Shown piece by piece: positions 18,780 through 26,591 of a DNA stretch of 64,000 bases. Source of the stretch: Paramoeba atlantica (taxonomy: Eukaryota; Discosea). The DNA lies in NCBI GenBank assembly GCA_977017575.1, contig CDRNVI010000040.1:744001-808000 (forward strand), in the 5' to 3' direction. The notes under the pieces were generated by a model that saw only the letters and a list, made by a program, of their open reading frames with translations, was not told where the DNA came from and did not search any database. Numbering within the stretch: position 1 is the first letter of the stretch; the number at the start of each line of letters is the position of its first letter. A program made the position numbers and the translations under genes.

Positions 18780-19781
18780 CTACCAGCCATGTGCTCCGTG
18801 AAAGATATTTTGCGCAACAGTTTGCACATCTAAGAGCACTTCAGTTCTTCTCCTCGGATTGTGGTTAGGCAGGGAATCGAACCAAAGTAACTTTCCGCCT
18901 TCTTTATTTTCATGCGGTACGATAACACATAGAGCGAAGTGTTGATTGAAAAAGAATGGAACGGCAGTGCGGTCAGCCAAGAAAATTCTTGTTCTTATTT
19001 CTGCCGGTAAATCCCCTACTGATGTGGCATATCTCTTAAAAACCGTAGTTGCCACAGAACTATCCAATACTTGATATCTTTCAGACGGGCTTGAAAGTAC
19101 TGAACCTAAAGTGTTTATAACTGTGTCCGGTATAAATTGTCCAGGTTGTGTCCACTGATTGTCTTGCGTCCGATCTTTTAACTGGGGTCGCGTGTAAGTT
19201 TCAGTTTCGCGCGACATAGTGTATTCCCCCTTTCTTTGCAGTTTCTTTTTCTTAGATGGCGGAGGGCAACGGTACAGAGTTTTTTCAGGTACGTGTTTTT
19301 CATTGCCTTCCTTCTGCGTCATACGTTTCACGAATTTCGAAACGTCGGCGTTGGGTCGCAAGTTTTCCAAGTAGCTAAAGCCTCCATCACTTCTTTCAGG
19401 GAGTAACCAAAGTTGACTCACACTTTTTACTCTTGAGAGGGCCACGTACACCGAGGCATGACATAACATCGTGCTGTGATAGCATGTTGGTCTGCGGTTC
19501 AAGTCTATGCAGACATTTTCTGTAAGAGTAGCTCCCTGTACTTTGTGAATGGTGTAAGAGAAGCCGCACCCAATTTCAAGCTCATCATCAACATCACTTT
19601 TTCGAAATTCAGCGGAAAGATTTCCGTCTACTGTTGAGGCCGAGATGCCAGCTATTGAGAAGGCTGTGCAATCCAAAATTTTACCAGGCCTTCCATTTTC
19701 TTTAATGTATGAGCTTAATTCTTCTTTGGTCTTCTCGTTCTTTACAATGATTTCATCTTCAACCATTAGCGTACCATTCAC
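18780..19781 (-). CDS. Helitron: helicase C-terminus and Ulp1-like protease N-terminus
   Basis: 333 residues. The first part has LMVEDEIIVKN and the late PIF1-type helicase motifs FSYTIHKVQGATL and HASVYVALSRVKSVSQLWLL. After a basic linker (PPPSKKKKLQRKG) comes the protease: FFFNQHFALCVIVPHEN (His) and LLWFDSLPNHNPRR (Asp). It is out of phase with the preceding helicase ORF by one frameshift near 19790, where GGARYFY in one frame should continue as VFLLVNGT in the other. It ends at an in-frame stop. Inferred: one original polypeptide. Confidence 0.8.
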   Translation of the reverse strand: MNGTLMVEDEIIVKNEKTKEELSSYIKENGRPGKILDCTAFSIAGISASTVDGNLSAEFRKSDVDDELEIGCGFSYTIHKVQGATLTENVCIDLNRRPTCYHSTMLCHASVYVALSRVKSVSQLWLLPERSDGGFSYLENLRPNADVSKFVKRMTQKEGNEKHVPEKTLYRCPPPSKKKKLQRKGEYTMSRETETYTRPQLKDRTQDNQWTQPGQFIPDTVINTLGSVLSSPSERYQVLDSSVATTVFKRYATSVGDLPAEIRTRIFLADRTAVPFFFNQHFALCVIVPHENKEGGKLLWFDSLPNHNPRRRTEVLLDVQTVAQNIFHGAHGW

Positions 19782-21649
19782 TAGTAAAAATACCTAGCGC
19801 CTCCTATTGAGAGCTCCAATACGGACATGCCTCTTTCCTGAGCAAATTCCTGACTCCGAAGTCTTGAAAGCACTTCTTTTTCTCTGTTGGTGCTCACCAG
19901 CATGCATGAATTCTTTGGTATCCCATCAGTAGCATACTGGGCGTTTTTTAAGAAACCCTTAAAGGATGAAGCGCATAAGCTTGGGTCCCGCAAGTTCATC
20001 AGCATTCTTTGATGTTCAAAGTCCTTTTCACTTGTTCCATCTGCTCTATGTTGGGTGGTAAGATTCGTAAAAACAAAATCATTGATTCCTAATGTACATG
20101 AATGGGGGCTGCAGCTAGCACCGTAGACCAGTGATGAGTGTGAAGTTCGTACTGGGGGTAATTGGAAAAAATCCCCGACCATGACTATGGAAAACCCGCC
20201 AAATATTGCTTGGCTCTCAGAAACTGCACAAAGTCTTTGATGAATTTGCCACAAAGTCTTAGTTGACACACACGATGCTTCGTCGATCAAAACGGTATCC
20301 ACGCCATTGAATTTTTCTTTTAACTTTTTCAGCCTCTGAGGGTTTAGATAATCTAGGAAAGCGCTCTTACTCTTTTTACTCCACGCTGCTGGGAAACAGA
20401 ATCCAGAATGTATGGTCTCCCTATTGATGTTGACAGCGCAAGCCCCCGAGTATCCGAAGGCAAGTACGGATCTTGGGCGGAAAGCGTTCTTGGCTTCCAT
20501 AAAGCATCGGCTGGTTTCACTTTGACCACACCCTGGACCTCCATGTAGAAAGGCTTTGTATCCTTCTGACAATCCTATATGATTTTCTGTTTGCTTTAGT
20601 GTGTTGAGAAAGAATTGCTCTTGATCCTTATCCAACTTTTTGTCGAGAGACCTATTCCTTATATGTTTTTCACCTACACGAAAAATGAGCTCAACACTTT
20701 TATTTATACTAAGAACTCGGGATTTCGAGAACGGATTCTGATTCAAACTTTCCAATACATCTTCTTGCGTTGCATTATTTTGCTTGAGCTCATCAATATC
20801 ATGATCAGGCGTTTGATTTGAAATTATCCTCCTGGATTTCCCAGCTGACACCTTTATCTGAAACTTGTATGTTTTGTTGTCGAATTTATCACGACAGGAT
20901 GTACTCATTGCGCCGATGCTCTGAGGCGCAGCATAGCAATGATTCGTTCTCTGATCCGATGCCCATGTATCTTTCAAAAGCCTTTCTACTTGATCTTCAA
21001 GTTCAACCAAGAAAAGTTCAGTTTCAACGTTTCTTTTCTTTCCTTTCTTCGAATTTGCTTGATGTTGTGCAAGGAGATCGTTCGCTTCCTGAATTCCATC
21101 CGCAGCTTCTTTTTCTAAACACCCAGTAGCTTCTGCAACATCTTGCGCTGTTTCTGTTAAGCCTTTTGATTTCCATTCTTCATAAGTAGTAGCTTCCTGG
21201 TGCCTAAACATGTTGATCATGCATCTTGGTTCTTCAAAGGAAGAATCCTGAATTCCGATTCTCAAGTTATTGATGATCTTAATTAAGCAAGAGCAAATTT
21301 CCGGAGGGTATTCCGTTCCTTCCACCTTTTTTCCCTCACTACACTCCTTGAGTATCTTCAAGTACTCTTTCCAGTCTCTTGGCCTATATGATATTTTCTT
21401 ATCTTTTGAGAAGGGGCGCATAAGGGCAGAAAAATATTTCGCGTGTTTTTTTGCTAAAACAGTTGTAGAATGATCGCAATCTGTAGCGACATCCCGGAGA
21501 TGTGACCAGTGTGGTATATACCCTGGAGATGGGATAACATATTTGCTACGTATTCGCTGAGTAAAAATTTCAATCAGCGGATGTCCTTTCTTGAATGCGA
21601 ATGTAGTGTTTCTTGATCTCCCTTTCTTGGTTTTACCAATTGTTTTCAC
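19781..21649 (-). CDS. Helitron: PIF1-type helicase
   Basis: 622 residues. The first half is the Helitron Rep-helicase linker. The helicase begins near residue 355: AFLHGGPGCGQSETSRCF is the Walker A motif with Gln in place of the catalytic Lys, TVLIDEASCVSTKT is Walker B and IVMVGDFFQLPPV is motif III. In autonomous Helitrons this 5'-3' helicase unwinds DNA during rolling-circle transposition. The Walker A change predicts loss of ATPase activity. It is in phase with the Rep ORF ending at 21710, separated by one TAA at 21710-21712, so the start codon shown is not the natural one. Confidence 0.88.
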   Translation of the reverse strand: MKTIGKTKKGRSRNTTFAFKKGHPLIEIFTQRIRSKYVIPSPGYIPHWSHLRDVATDCDHSTTVLAKKHAKYFSALMRPFSKDKKISYRPRDWKEYLKILKECSEGKKVEGTEYPPEICSCLIKIINNLRIGIQDSSFEEPRCMINMFRHQEATTYEEWKSKGLTETAQDVAEATGCLEKEAADGIQEANDLLAQHQANSKKGKKRNVETELFLVELEDQVERLLKDTWASDQRTNHCYAAPQSIGAMSTSCRDKFDNKTYKFQIKVSAGKSRRIISNQTPDHDIDELKQNNATQEDVLESLNQNPFSKSRVLSINKSVELIFRVGEKHIRNRSLDKKLDKDQEQFFLNTLKQTENHIGLSEGYKAFLHGGPGCGQSETSRCFMEAKNAFRPRSVLAFGYSGACAVNINRETIHSGFCFPAAWSKKSKSAFLDYLNPQRLKKLKEKFNGVDTVLIDEASCVSTKTLWQIHQRLCAVSESQAIFGGFSIVMVGDFFQLPPVRTSHSSLVYGASCSPHSCTLGINDFVFTNLTTQHRADGTSEKDFEHQRMLMNLRDPSLCASSFKGFLKNAQYATDGIPKNSCMLVSTNREKEVLSRLRSQEFAQERGMSVLELSIGGARYFY

Positions 21650-21709
21650 TGATGATATGCGAACTCTCGCAATAGTGGCGTCGTAAAGGTAAAAATTTAA
21701 GAACTCAAG

Positions 21710-22783
21710 TTATGTGCCTCGAAAGTAATAGTCCAGAGCCTTACTGCACATTTCAGTAGACCCATCATCCCTTACAATCACATCAGAGAGGCCTTCATTA
21801 TCTGATATTTCGCTATCAGTCTCTGTTTCGTCTTCCTGTACTCCTGAAACGCCTTTGACCATTAATTTAGATGCCTGCCGTACATCCAAGTAGGAAACTA
21901 TATGGCTGCATTCTTCCGACTCATAACCAAGGCAGCAATACATGGCCAGCTGGGCCGACACTTCTTGCATTCCTAGTTGACTATTCCCAAGCCTATTGCA
22001 GAGCAACGTGTCTGCTGAACTCTCGTGCGATCTTCGGCTTCCGTATTTTTCTTTGTGTTTTGCTGCTTGAACTGCCACAATACAAGTATTGATATCAAGC
22101 AAGTTTTTGGACAAATATTTAAAAAGATAGAAAGTAGTTATCGCTGCAACGCAAGCTGATCCGAGAAAAACAACATTTGTATTGAATCCCAGGAGGCAGG
22201 ACATGATCGAATTGTATTCTGCAGTATTTTTATCCCTTGATGATATCTTAGGCAAGTACAATAGAGGGCGAAAGTCGGGTGACATATAACCAAAGAAAGA
22301 GGGCTCTGTACTTTCAGCACGGGCCGCCATATTTTCTGAAAATGTTTTTGCCACTACTTTTCCTGGTGTAGAAATTGATTGTTCTAACGAATAAAAAGCA
22401 TTCAATGGCGTAACCTGGCGTGGGTATGCATATCGGCATTTTGTTGGCGCTACACCTATATTTTTGAAACATTTCTCCGTATGCACATGCTGTTGCACAG
22501 TTGATGCAACTCGATGCTCTCTGATATCCATTGCTTTCTGATTATCGAATGGCGGGCATGCCTCTAACCCCACTCTTCCCCCGACGCTTCTCGTATCTCC
22601 TTTATCCCACGGCACGGAAACCGTCAACCAATCAGAAACTAATTGGCTTATACTGTTTCTTTCTGATTCCATATGAATCTTTTCGGAAGCATACTCAGCG
22701 AGAGGGATGCCCCATAGAACAATATGCATATGCAAATTTCCTCTACCTTGTGTCTCAACCAAAAAAAAAAAAATCCAAATCAT
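21710..22783 (-). CDS. Helitron: Rep (HUH endonuclease), C-terminal part
   Basis: The first residues (MIWIFFF) come from the SINE tail; Rep sequence starts at VETQGRGNLHMHIVLWG, which contains the HUH motif HMH. Further on, ITTFYLFKYLSKNLLDI holds the two Tyr of the Helitron Rep active site in the usual Y...Y..K spacing. Rep nicks and joins single strands during rolling-circle transposition. The N-terminal part of Rep is at 23172-24062, because SINE S2 and a duplicated 158-bp segment intervene. The ORF ends at a premature TAA. Confidence 0.88.
   Translation of the reverse strand: MIWIFFFLVETQGRGNLHMHIVLWGIPLAEYASEKIHMESERNSISQLVSDWLTVSVPWDKGDTRSVGGRVGLEACPPFDNQKAMDIREHRVASTVQQHVHTEKCFKNIGVAPTKCRYAYPRQVTPLNAFYSLEQSISTPGKVVAKTFSENMAARAESTEPSFFGYMSPDFRPLLYLPKISSRDKNTAEYNSIMSCLLGFNTNVVFLGSACVAAITTFYLFKYLSKNLLDINTCIVAVQAAKHKEKYGSRRSHESSADTLLCNRLGNSQLGMQEVSAQLAMYCCLGYESEECSHIVSYLDVRQASKLMVKGVSGVQEDETETDSEISDNEGLSDVIVRDDGSTEMCSKALDYYFRGT
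22604..22761. repeat. 158-bp direct repeat, left copy, flanking SINE S2
   Basis: This stretch (from ATCCCACGG to GTCTCAACCA) is repeated at 23178-23335 with only two mismatches that I could see. It encodes the Rep HUH region. The two copies exactly bracket SINE S2, as target-site duplications would. Confidence 0.9.
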
Positions 22784-23177
22784 TCCGGATTGCTCCGGAT
22801 GGTCACTGGCAAGACAGACCCTTCACAGACAGATTTGGAAGTTCCGAGGCCGACGTCCTCTACCAGTTTCCGCTTGTCCAAGGCGGCACCAACGTGATGT
22901 TGCCAACTCGCTGCGTCGACGAACTGTACGTCAACACGGCTTACCCAAGAGGTGCAAGCCGGGTAAGGGAGCTGGTTCCCTGAGGGGAGGGTCCGGGACG
23001 GTCCTCCGAGTACTGGGCCTAGTCGGTTATCAGCCCAGCCTCTTAGAGTGAGGCCGCCGGGAATATTGCGATGAGCGGATTTGAACTCGCCGTCTGAGCA
23101 CATCAGGAATGATATGTAGACCTTCGCGATACATCTTTGAGTAGTCGAGCGTTGCAGGGCCGTAAAGCTCCTTACTG
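22762..23177 (-). mobile_element. SINE-1 copy S2, variant head, inside the Helitron Rep
   Basis: The minus-strand SINE-1 body has its A-rich tail at 22762-22775 and the same unusual 5' segment as S1 (ending CTCCTTACTG). It splits the Rep gene. Direct repeats of 158 bp lie on both sides, whereas other SINE-1 copies have 11-12 bp duplications. Confidence 0.88.
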
Positions 23178-24062
23178 ATCCCACGACACGGAAACCGTCA
23201 TCCAATCAGAAACTAATTGGCTTATACTGTTTCTTTCTGATTCCATATGAATCTTTTCGGAAGCATACTCAGCGAGAGGGATGCCCCATAGAACAATATG
23301 CATATGCAAATTTCCTCTACCTTGTGTCTCAACCACCCCAAACATTCCCTTCATAATCTTGAAAATTCCAACGGGTATTTCTTCTGAAATAGCACTGACC
23401 GATTGGCCTGATTTTTTAAATCGTTTGTGCGGGACTACACCAAATATCGTGGTAAGTAACGCATCAATAATTAAATGAAATGTTTGCGCTGCATATGCAG
23501 GGTGATCTCGCACTTTTTGTACTCTTTGGTACGCATCGTCAATTAGAAAATCCTCTTGCACGCTTTTTGAAGAGGCGCATAGGTATTTCAGGGTAATTTT
23601 CATATCTGGATCGCATGGGGATACGGTGACGTAGAGTGTCGGATGGCCCATGAACCCATGAATTGCCACCATTTGTTTAAAGCACGCATTCCGAGCTGCG
23701 TCGGAAAATGGAACATCACGAGTTACAATATGCAGGACATTGCATGCTTCCAACAGAAGCTTACGATTTTCCTTTCGTTGAGGGTCCTTCTGTGCCTCCT
23801 TCAACTGCACAATTATATTTTCTTTTTCCAAAAGTTTCTTTGCTTTTTTCCACATATTGGGCTTGACCCTCACACTTCGAGCTAAGGAATGGCGCCTGAT
23901 TTGATCCCAATGTAAGAAACCAAAATTTCCGTTTCTGCACCAACGAGGGTCTTTTTGCAACAACAAATGCTTCAGGCCGCTGTCAGGAGTAAGGGGGCGC
24001 TTTAGGAGATTGGCAGACGCTTCAGAAAGAACTGGAAAAAGATATGGAAACCCCATTCCCAA
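23172..24062 (-). CDS. Helitron: Rep N-terminal part (Helitron_like_N)
   Basis: 296 residues. The start GMGFPYLFPVLSEAS is typical of Helitron_like_N domains. Next come GFLHWDQIRRHSLARSVRVK, GHPTLYVTVSPCDPDMKITL and the HUH segment VETQGRGNLHMHIVLWG within the right 158-bp repeat. It ends a few codons into SINE S2. The ORF starts in a phase different from the upstream ORF 24199-25209; a frameshift near 24265 separates them, since ETLIEEEKPEVENVLLCEPP reads on into this frame. Confidence 0.88.
   Translation of the reverse strand: MGMGFPYLFPVLSEASANLLKRPLTPDSGLKHLLLQKDPRWCRNGNFGFLHWDQIRRHSLARSVRVKPNMWKKAKKLLEKENIIVQLKEAQKDPQRKENRKLLLEACNVLHIVTRDVPFSDAARNACFKQMVAIHGFMGHPTLYVTVSPCDPDMKITLKYLCASSKSVQEDFLIDDAYQRVQKVRDHPAYAAQTFHLIIDALLTTIFGVVPHKRFKKSGQSVSAISEEIPVGIFKIMKGMFGVVETQGRGNLHMHIVLWGIPLAEYASEKIHMESERNSISQLVSDWMTVSVSWDQ
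23178..23335. repeat. 158-bp direct repeat, right copy, flanking SINE S2
   Basis: Second copy of the Rep segment at 22604-22761. It differs at two positions (ACGG/ACGA and TCAACC/TCATCC). The reading frame of the upstream Rep ORF passes through this copy and then into SINE sequence. Confidence 0.9.
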
Positions 24063-24198
24063 AATTTTGTCATTCTCGTTAAACTCGTTAGCTGCACTTG
24101 TAAAGTGAATTCTGGCATGGTGCCTTCTTTGGTCATTACCTTTTATGAGGTTTGTTAGTCTTTCGACTATCTCATCCTCAGCATTTCGTTGGGGAGGT

Positions 24199-25209
24199 TC
24201 ACATAGTAAAACGTTTTCTACCTCCGGCTTTTCTTCTTCTATTAGCGTTTCGTTTATGAGCTAATAGTGAAGCTGCCACTGAAATGGCATTGTTGACAAC
24301 AGTTGCTTCTTCAAGTATTCTTTTGCTTTCGTTCACCAAATCCTCTATTCTCTGTTCCGATATGTGAATATCTGAGTAGAATACATTGTGTTCTTTAAGA
24401 AAATAAAGCCAAGCTCTTGTAGCGTCAGCCCGAACAGAGAAATATGCCTGTAGGGGAGCATCTGTTTCAGCTTTCCTTTTTGTTTGTTCACCGACAAATG
24501 TCACAAACACCCTCTGTTCAGTAGCTGGAAGAATCTGAGCTATGTCCTGAGGTCCTGTTGAAAACAATGAAATAACATGATTTCGAAATTTTTTCTCAAA
24601 ATTCCGCTCATGACGAATTTCACAGAGCGTCTGGAAATTCAGAATACGGCATATGGCCGATCGTTCGACAACTCCCAATGTTGGCAAACGGAGATCTCTT
24701 AAATTCAGACCAAAGTCCCAGTCGTTCTTAAACGAAAAGTATGGGATGCCTCCTAGTCTAACGCGTTTCCTGCAACGAGAACACGAGCGCAACTCAGTAC
24801 CAAACACCGCCTCCGAATCTATGCAATACACATTTCCACCTATCGAAGACGTGTGTTTTCCTTTTAAGTTTGCATCCATGCTAGCACGAAGCATGTCACG
24901 GTCTTTTACAGGGATTCCTTCCAAAATCTCATGGGAAGGTTCAATAACCCCACACACGCCACACGACGTAGCTTTAAGCTCTGTATTCCTTTGGAAAATA
25001 TGAAAACATTCAGCTTTTTCTTCAGACGTGCAAGGCTTCAATTCCTGCTTCCAATCCTTTGGAAACATTGGTGATCCCTGTAAAAGCCTTTTTTTTTTTG
25101 CAATTAATAAGGGGAGAGAAGTATGAATCGCGGCACTGCCTCTATATTTTGACCCAGTAGACGAACCAAGTAGGTCCATTGGGGTGGAATACGAGTTGAA
25201 AACAAGCAA
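24199..25209 (-). CDS. Helitron: N-terminal zinc-binding (DUF6570-like) region
   Basis: 336 residues. From about residue 45 (PKDWKQELKPCTSEEKAECF) the sequence has paired cysteines (CGVCGVIEPS, CSRCRKRVRLGG) and LRLPTLGVVERSAICRI, as in the region that precedes Rep in many Helitron proteins (DUF6570). The first ~40 residues (MDLLGSSTGSKYRG onward) are encoded by an unrelated poly(A) repeat (25085-25250) also found at 58320-58502, so they are not the original N-terminus. It ends in AHKRNANRRRKAGG after a frameshift. Confidence 0.7.
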   Translation of the reverse strand: MLVFNSYSTPMDLLGSSTGSKYRGSAAIHTSLPLLIAKKKRLLQGSPMFPKDWKQELKPCTSEEKAECFHIFQRNTELKATSCGVCGVIEPSHEILEGIPVKDRDMLRASMDANLKGKHTSSIGGNVYCIDSEAVFGTELRSCSRCRKRVRLGGIPYFSFKNDWDFGLNLRDLRLPTLGVVERSAICRILNFQTLCEIRHERNFEKKFRNHVISLFSTGPQDIAQILPATEQRVFVTFVGEQTKRKAETDAPLQAYFSVRADATRAWLYFLKEHNVFYSDIHISEQRIEDLVNESKRILEEATVVNNAISVAASLLAHKRNANRRRKAGGRKRFTM

Positions 25210-25250
25210 TCAAATTAGCAATTCTTTTTCTTTCCACAGATGTACCTTTT
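25085..25250 (-). repeat. poly(A)-ended short repeat, copy 1
   Basis: On the minus strand it runs from about AATTGCTAATTTGATTGCTT to TTAATTGCAAAAAAAAA. Related copies: 42488-42640 (minus) and 58320-58502 (plus). The A-rich end suggests a retroposed short element. I see no pol III boxes. Confidence 0.7.
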
Positions 25251-25801
25251 TTTTGTAATTAATAGGGTGGAAGAGTATGAGTTCTAACTTTCTATGAATG
25301 TACGGTATCACTTTCTTACTTACTTTCCTACTTACTTTACTTCGCCCTTATCAACTTCGCCCTTATCAACTTCGCCCGCTTCTCTCCCTTATCTCCCCCC
25401 CCCCAAAGAAACCATCCGCGACTTCCCGACTTCACCCGCTTCTTTCCCTCACTCCCCCCCCCCCGAGCATCCATCCGCGCCTTCCAAACTTTGCCTTCCT
25501 CTTTCTCTCACTTCCCCCCAGAGTACCTTTTTTTTTTCTTTTTTTGCACAAAACTAGCAATTTAAGCACCCCTAAGTATATACTACAAACAAGAAACAGT
25601 AAAAGTTTTTTTTTTTTTTTGCAAATAATTGGGGGGAATAGTATTGAGTTTAACGTTTTTATCTACTTTTCGAACACTTTCGCTTTTTTTTTTTAATACC
25701 AAACTAAATAAATGAAATCTCTAAACAAAACAAACAAATCATATCTCATAATATAAATATTATGTGCCCCGAAGGGCCATTATATCAATCATCCTAAATT
25801 T
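25251..25801. other. low-complexity region with CCCTTATCAACTTCG repeats and poly(T)
   Basis: Short repeats (CTTCGCCC, CTTACTT), C tracts and two TTTTTTTGYAAWTAATNGGG-type poly(A) repeat ends in minus orientation (near 25247 and 25605). The AGTTTGGAAGGCGCGGATGG unit seen at 57920 recurs here in the opposite strand (about 25470-25500). No gene recognised. Confidence 0.5.
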
Positions 25802-26191
25802 CTAAACATGCAGTTTCACGTTTTCCAGTGAAGCAGCACCTCTATATTTGCAGCAGGAGCATCTGAACACTCGCCTGCTAGGTAAGAAAAGCACCTTTCT
25901 ATGGGATTTGTTATACGTTGCTAAGAAGGCTCTAATTTGATGAGATTCCCCTTTCTCATGCCGTTGAACGTTCTTTCTCACTACTTCAATATTGCAAACA
26001 TCGCACATGTAAAGTGCAACGTTAACGCTTCCTTCTACTTTCTGAACATCATACATTTCCTCACCATCTTTGCAATGCTTCTCCCGCATGTGCCGCTTCA
26101 TATTTCTTTGCAAACTAAAGCATCCGCAAATATTGCAACGTACTTTTTGACTCTCGTGAGACGACAGGTGGGTATGTCTCTTTTTCGGCAT
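25802..26191 (-). CDS. C2H2 zinc-finger protein upstream of the Helitron Rep
   Basis: 129 residues with three finger-like units: CNICGCFSLQRNMKRHMREKH, CDVCNIEVVRKNVQRHEKGE and a last CSCCKYRGAASLENVKLH. The first two fit C-X2-C-X12-H-X3/4-H closely. It begins with ATG (MPKKRHTHLSSHESQK). It lies on the Helitron strand about 590 bp upstream of the DUF6570-like ORF, so it may be a small Helitron-encoded or captured gene. It has no stop or frameshift. The function is unknown; DNA or RNA binding is inferred from the fingers only. Confidence 0.6.
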   Translation of the reverse strand: MPKKRHTHLSSHESQKVRCNICGCFSLQRNMKRHMREKHCKDGEEMYDVQKVEGSVNVALYMCDVCNIEVVRKNVQRHEKGESHQIRAFLATYNKSHRKVLFLPSRRVFRCSCCKYRGAASLENVKLHV

Positions 26192-26591
26192 ACCAGAGGA
26201 ATAAAAAAAAGGTTTGAAATTACTCTAGCACGAAATGCCGCTCGATTACTGTACCTGAACACACTTCAACCTCGTAAACGCCAACTTCACTTTTCATACA
26301 TTGTCAAACCATACAAAATTTCAAATTCCTTTCATGGCAGTCTTCCTCCAAAAGTGGCTTTTTCACTACTAATACAGTAATGATTCAATTTCCTACTTGT
26401 ACCACTATAGTGAAGTGTCTTAGCTCGGGCGGCGGGGTGCGCTAAGCCCCAACACTACTAGCCTAAATCATCAACCAAAGCTTTCAAAGTATGCTAGCAG
26501 TGCCCCTGGCCGGAGTGATTCTCTTTCTCTTTCCTTTATTTCTACCGCCCACCTTTCCACGCCCTTCTTTTTCTACACATCCTCGCTCTGT
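26192..26591. other. no gene recognised
   Basis: About 400 bp without a supportable coding frame. It contains a short GC-rich inverted motif (GGGCGGCGGGGTGCGC) and, at the right end, the start of the satellite element. The Helitron 5' end may lie here, but I could not identify a terminal TC. Confidence 0.3.
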
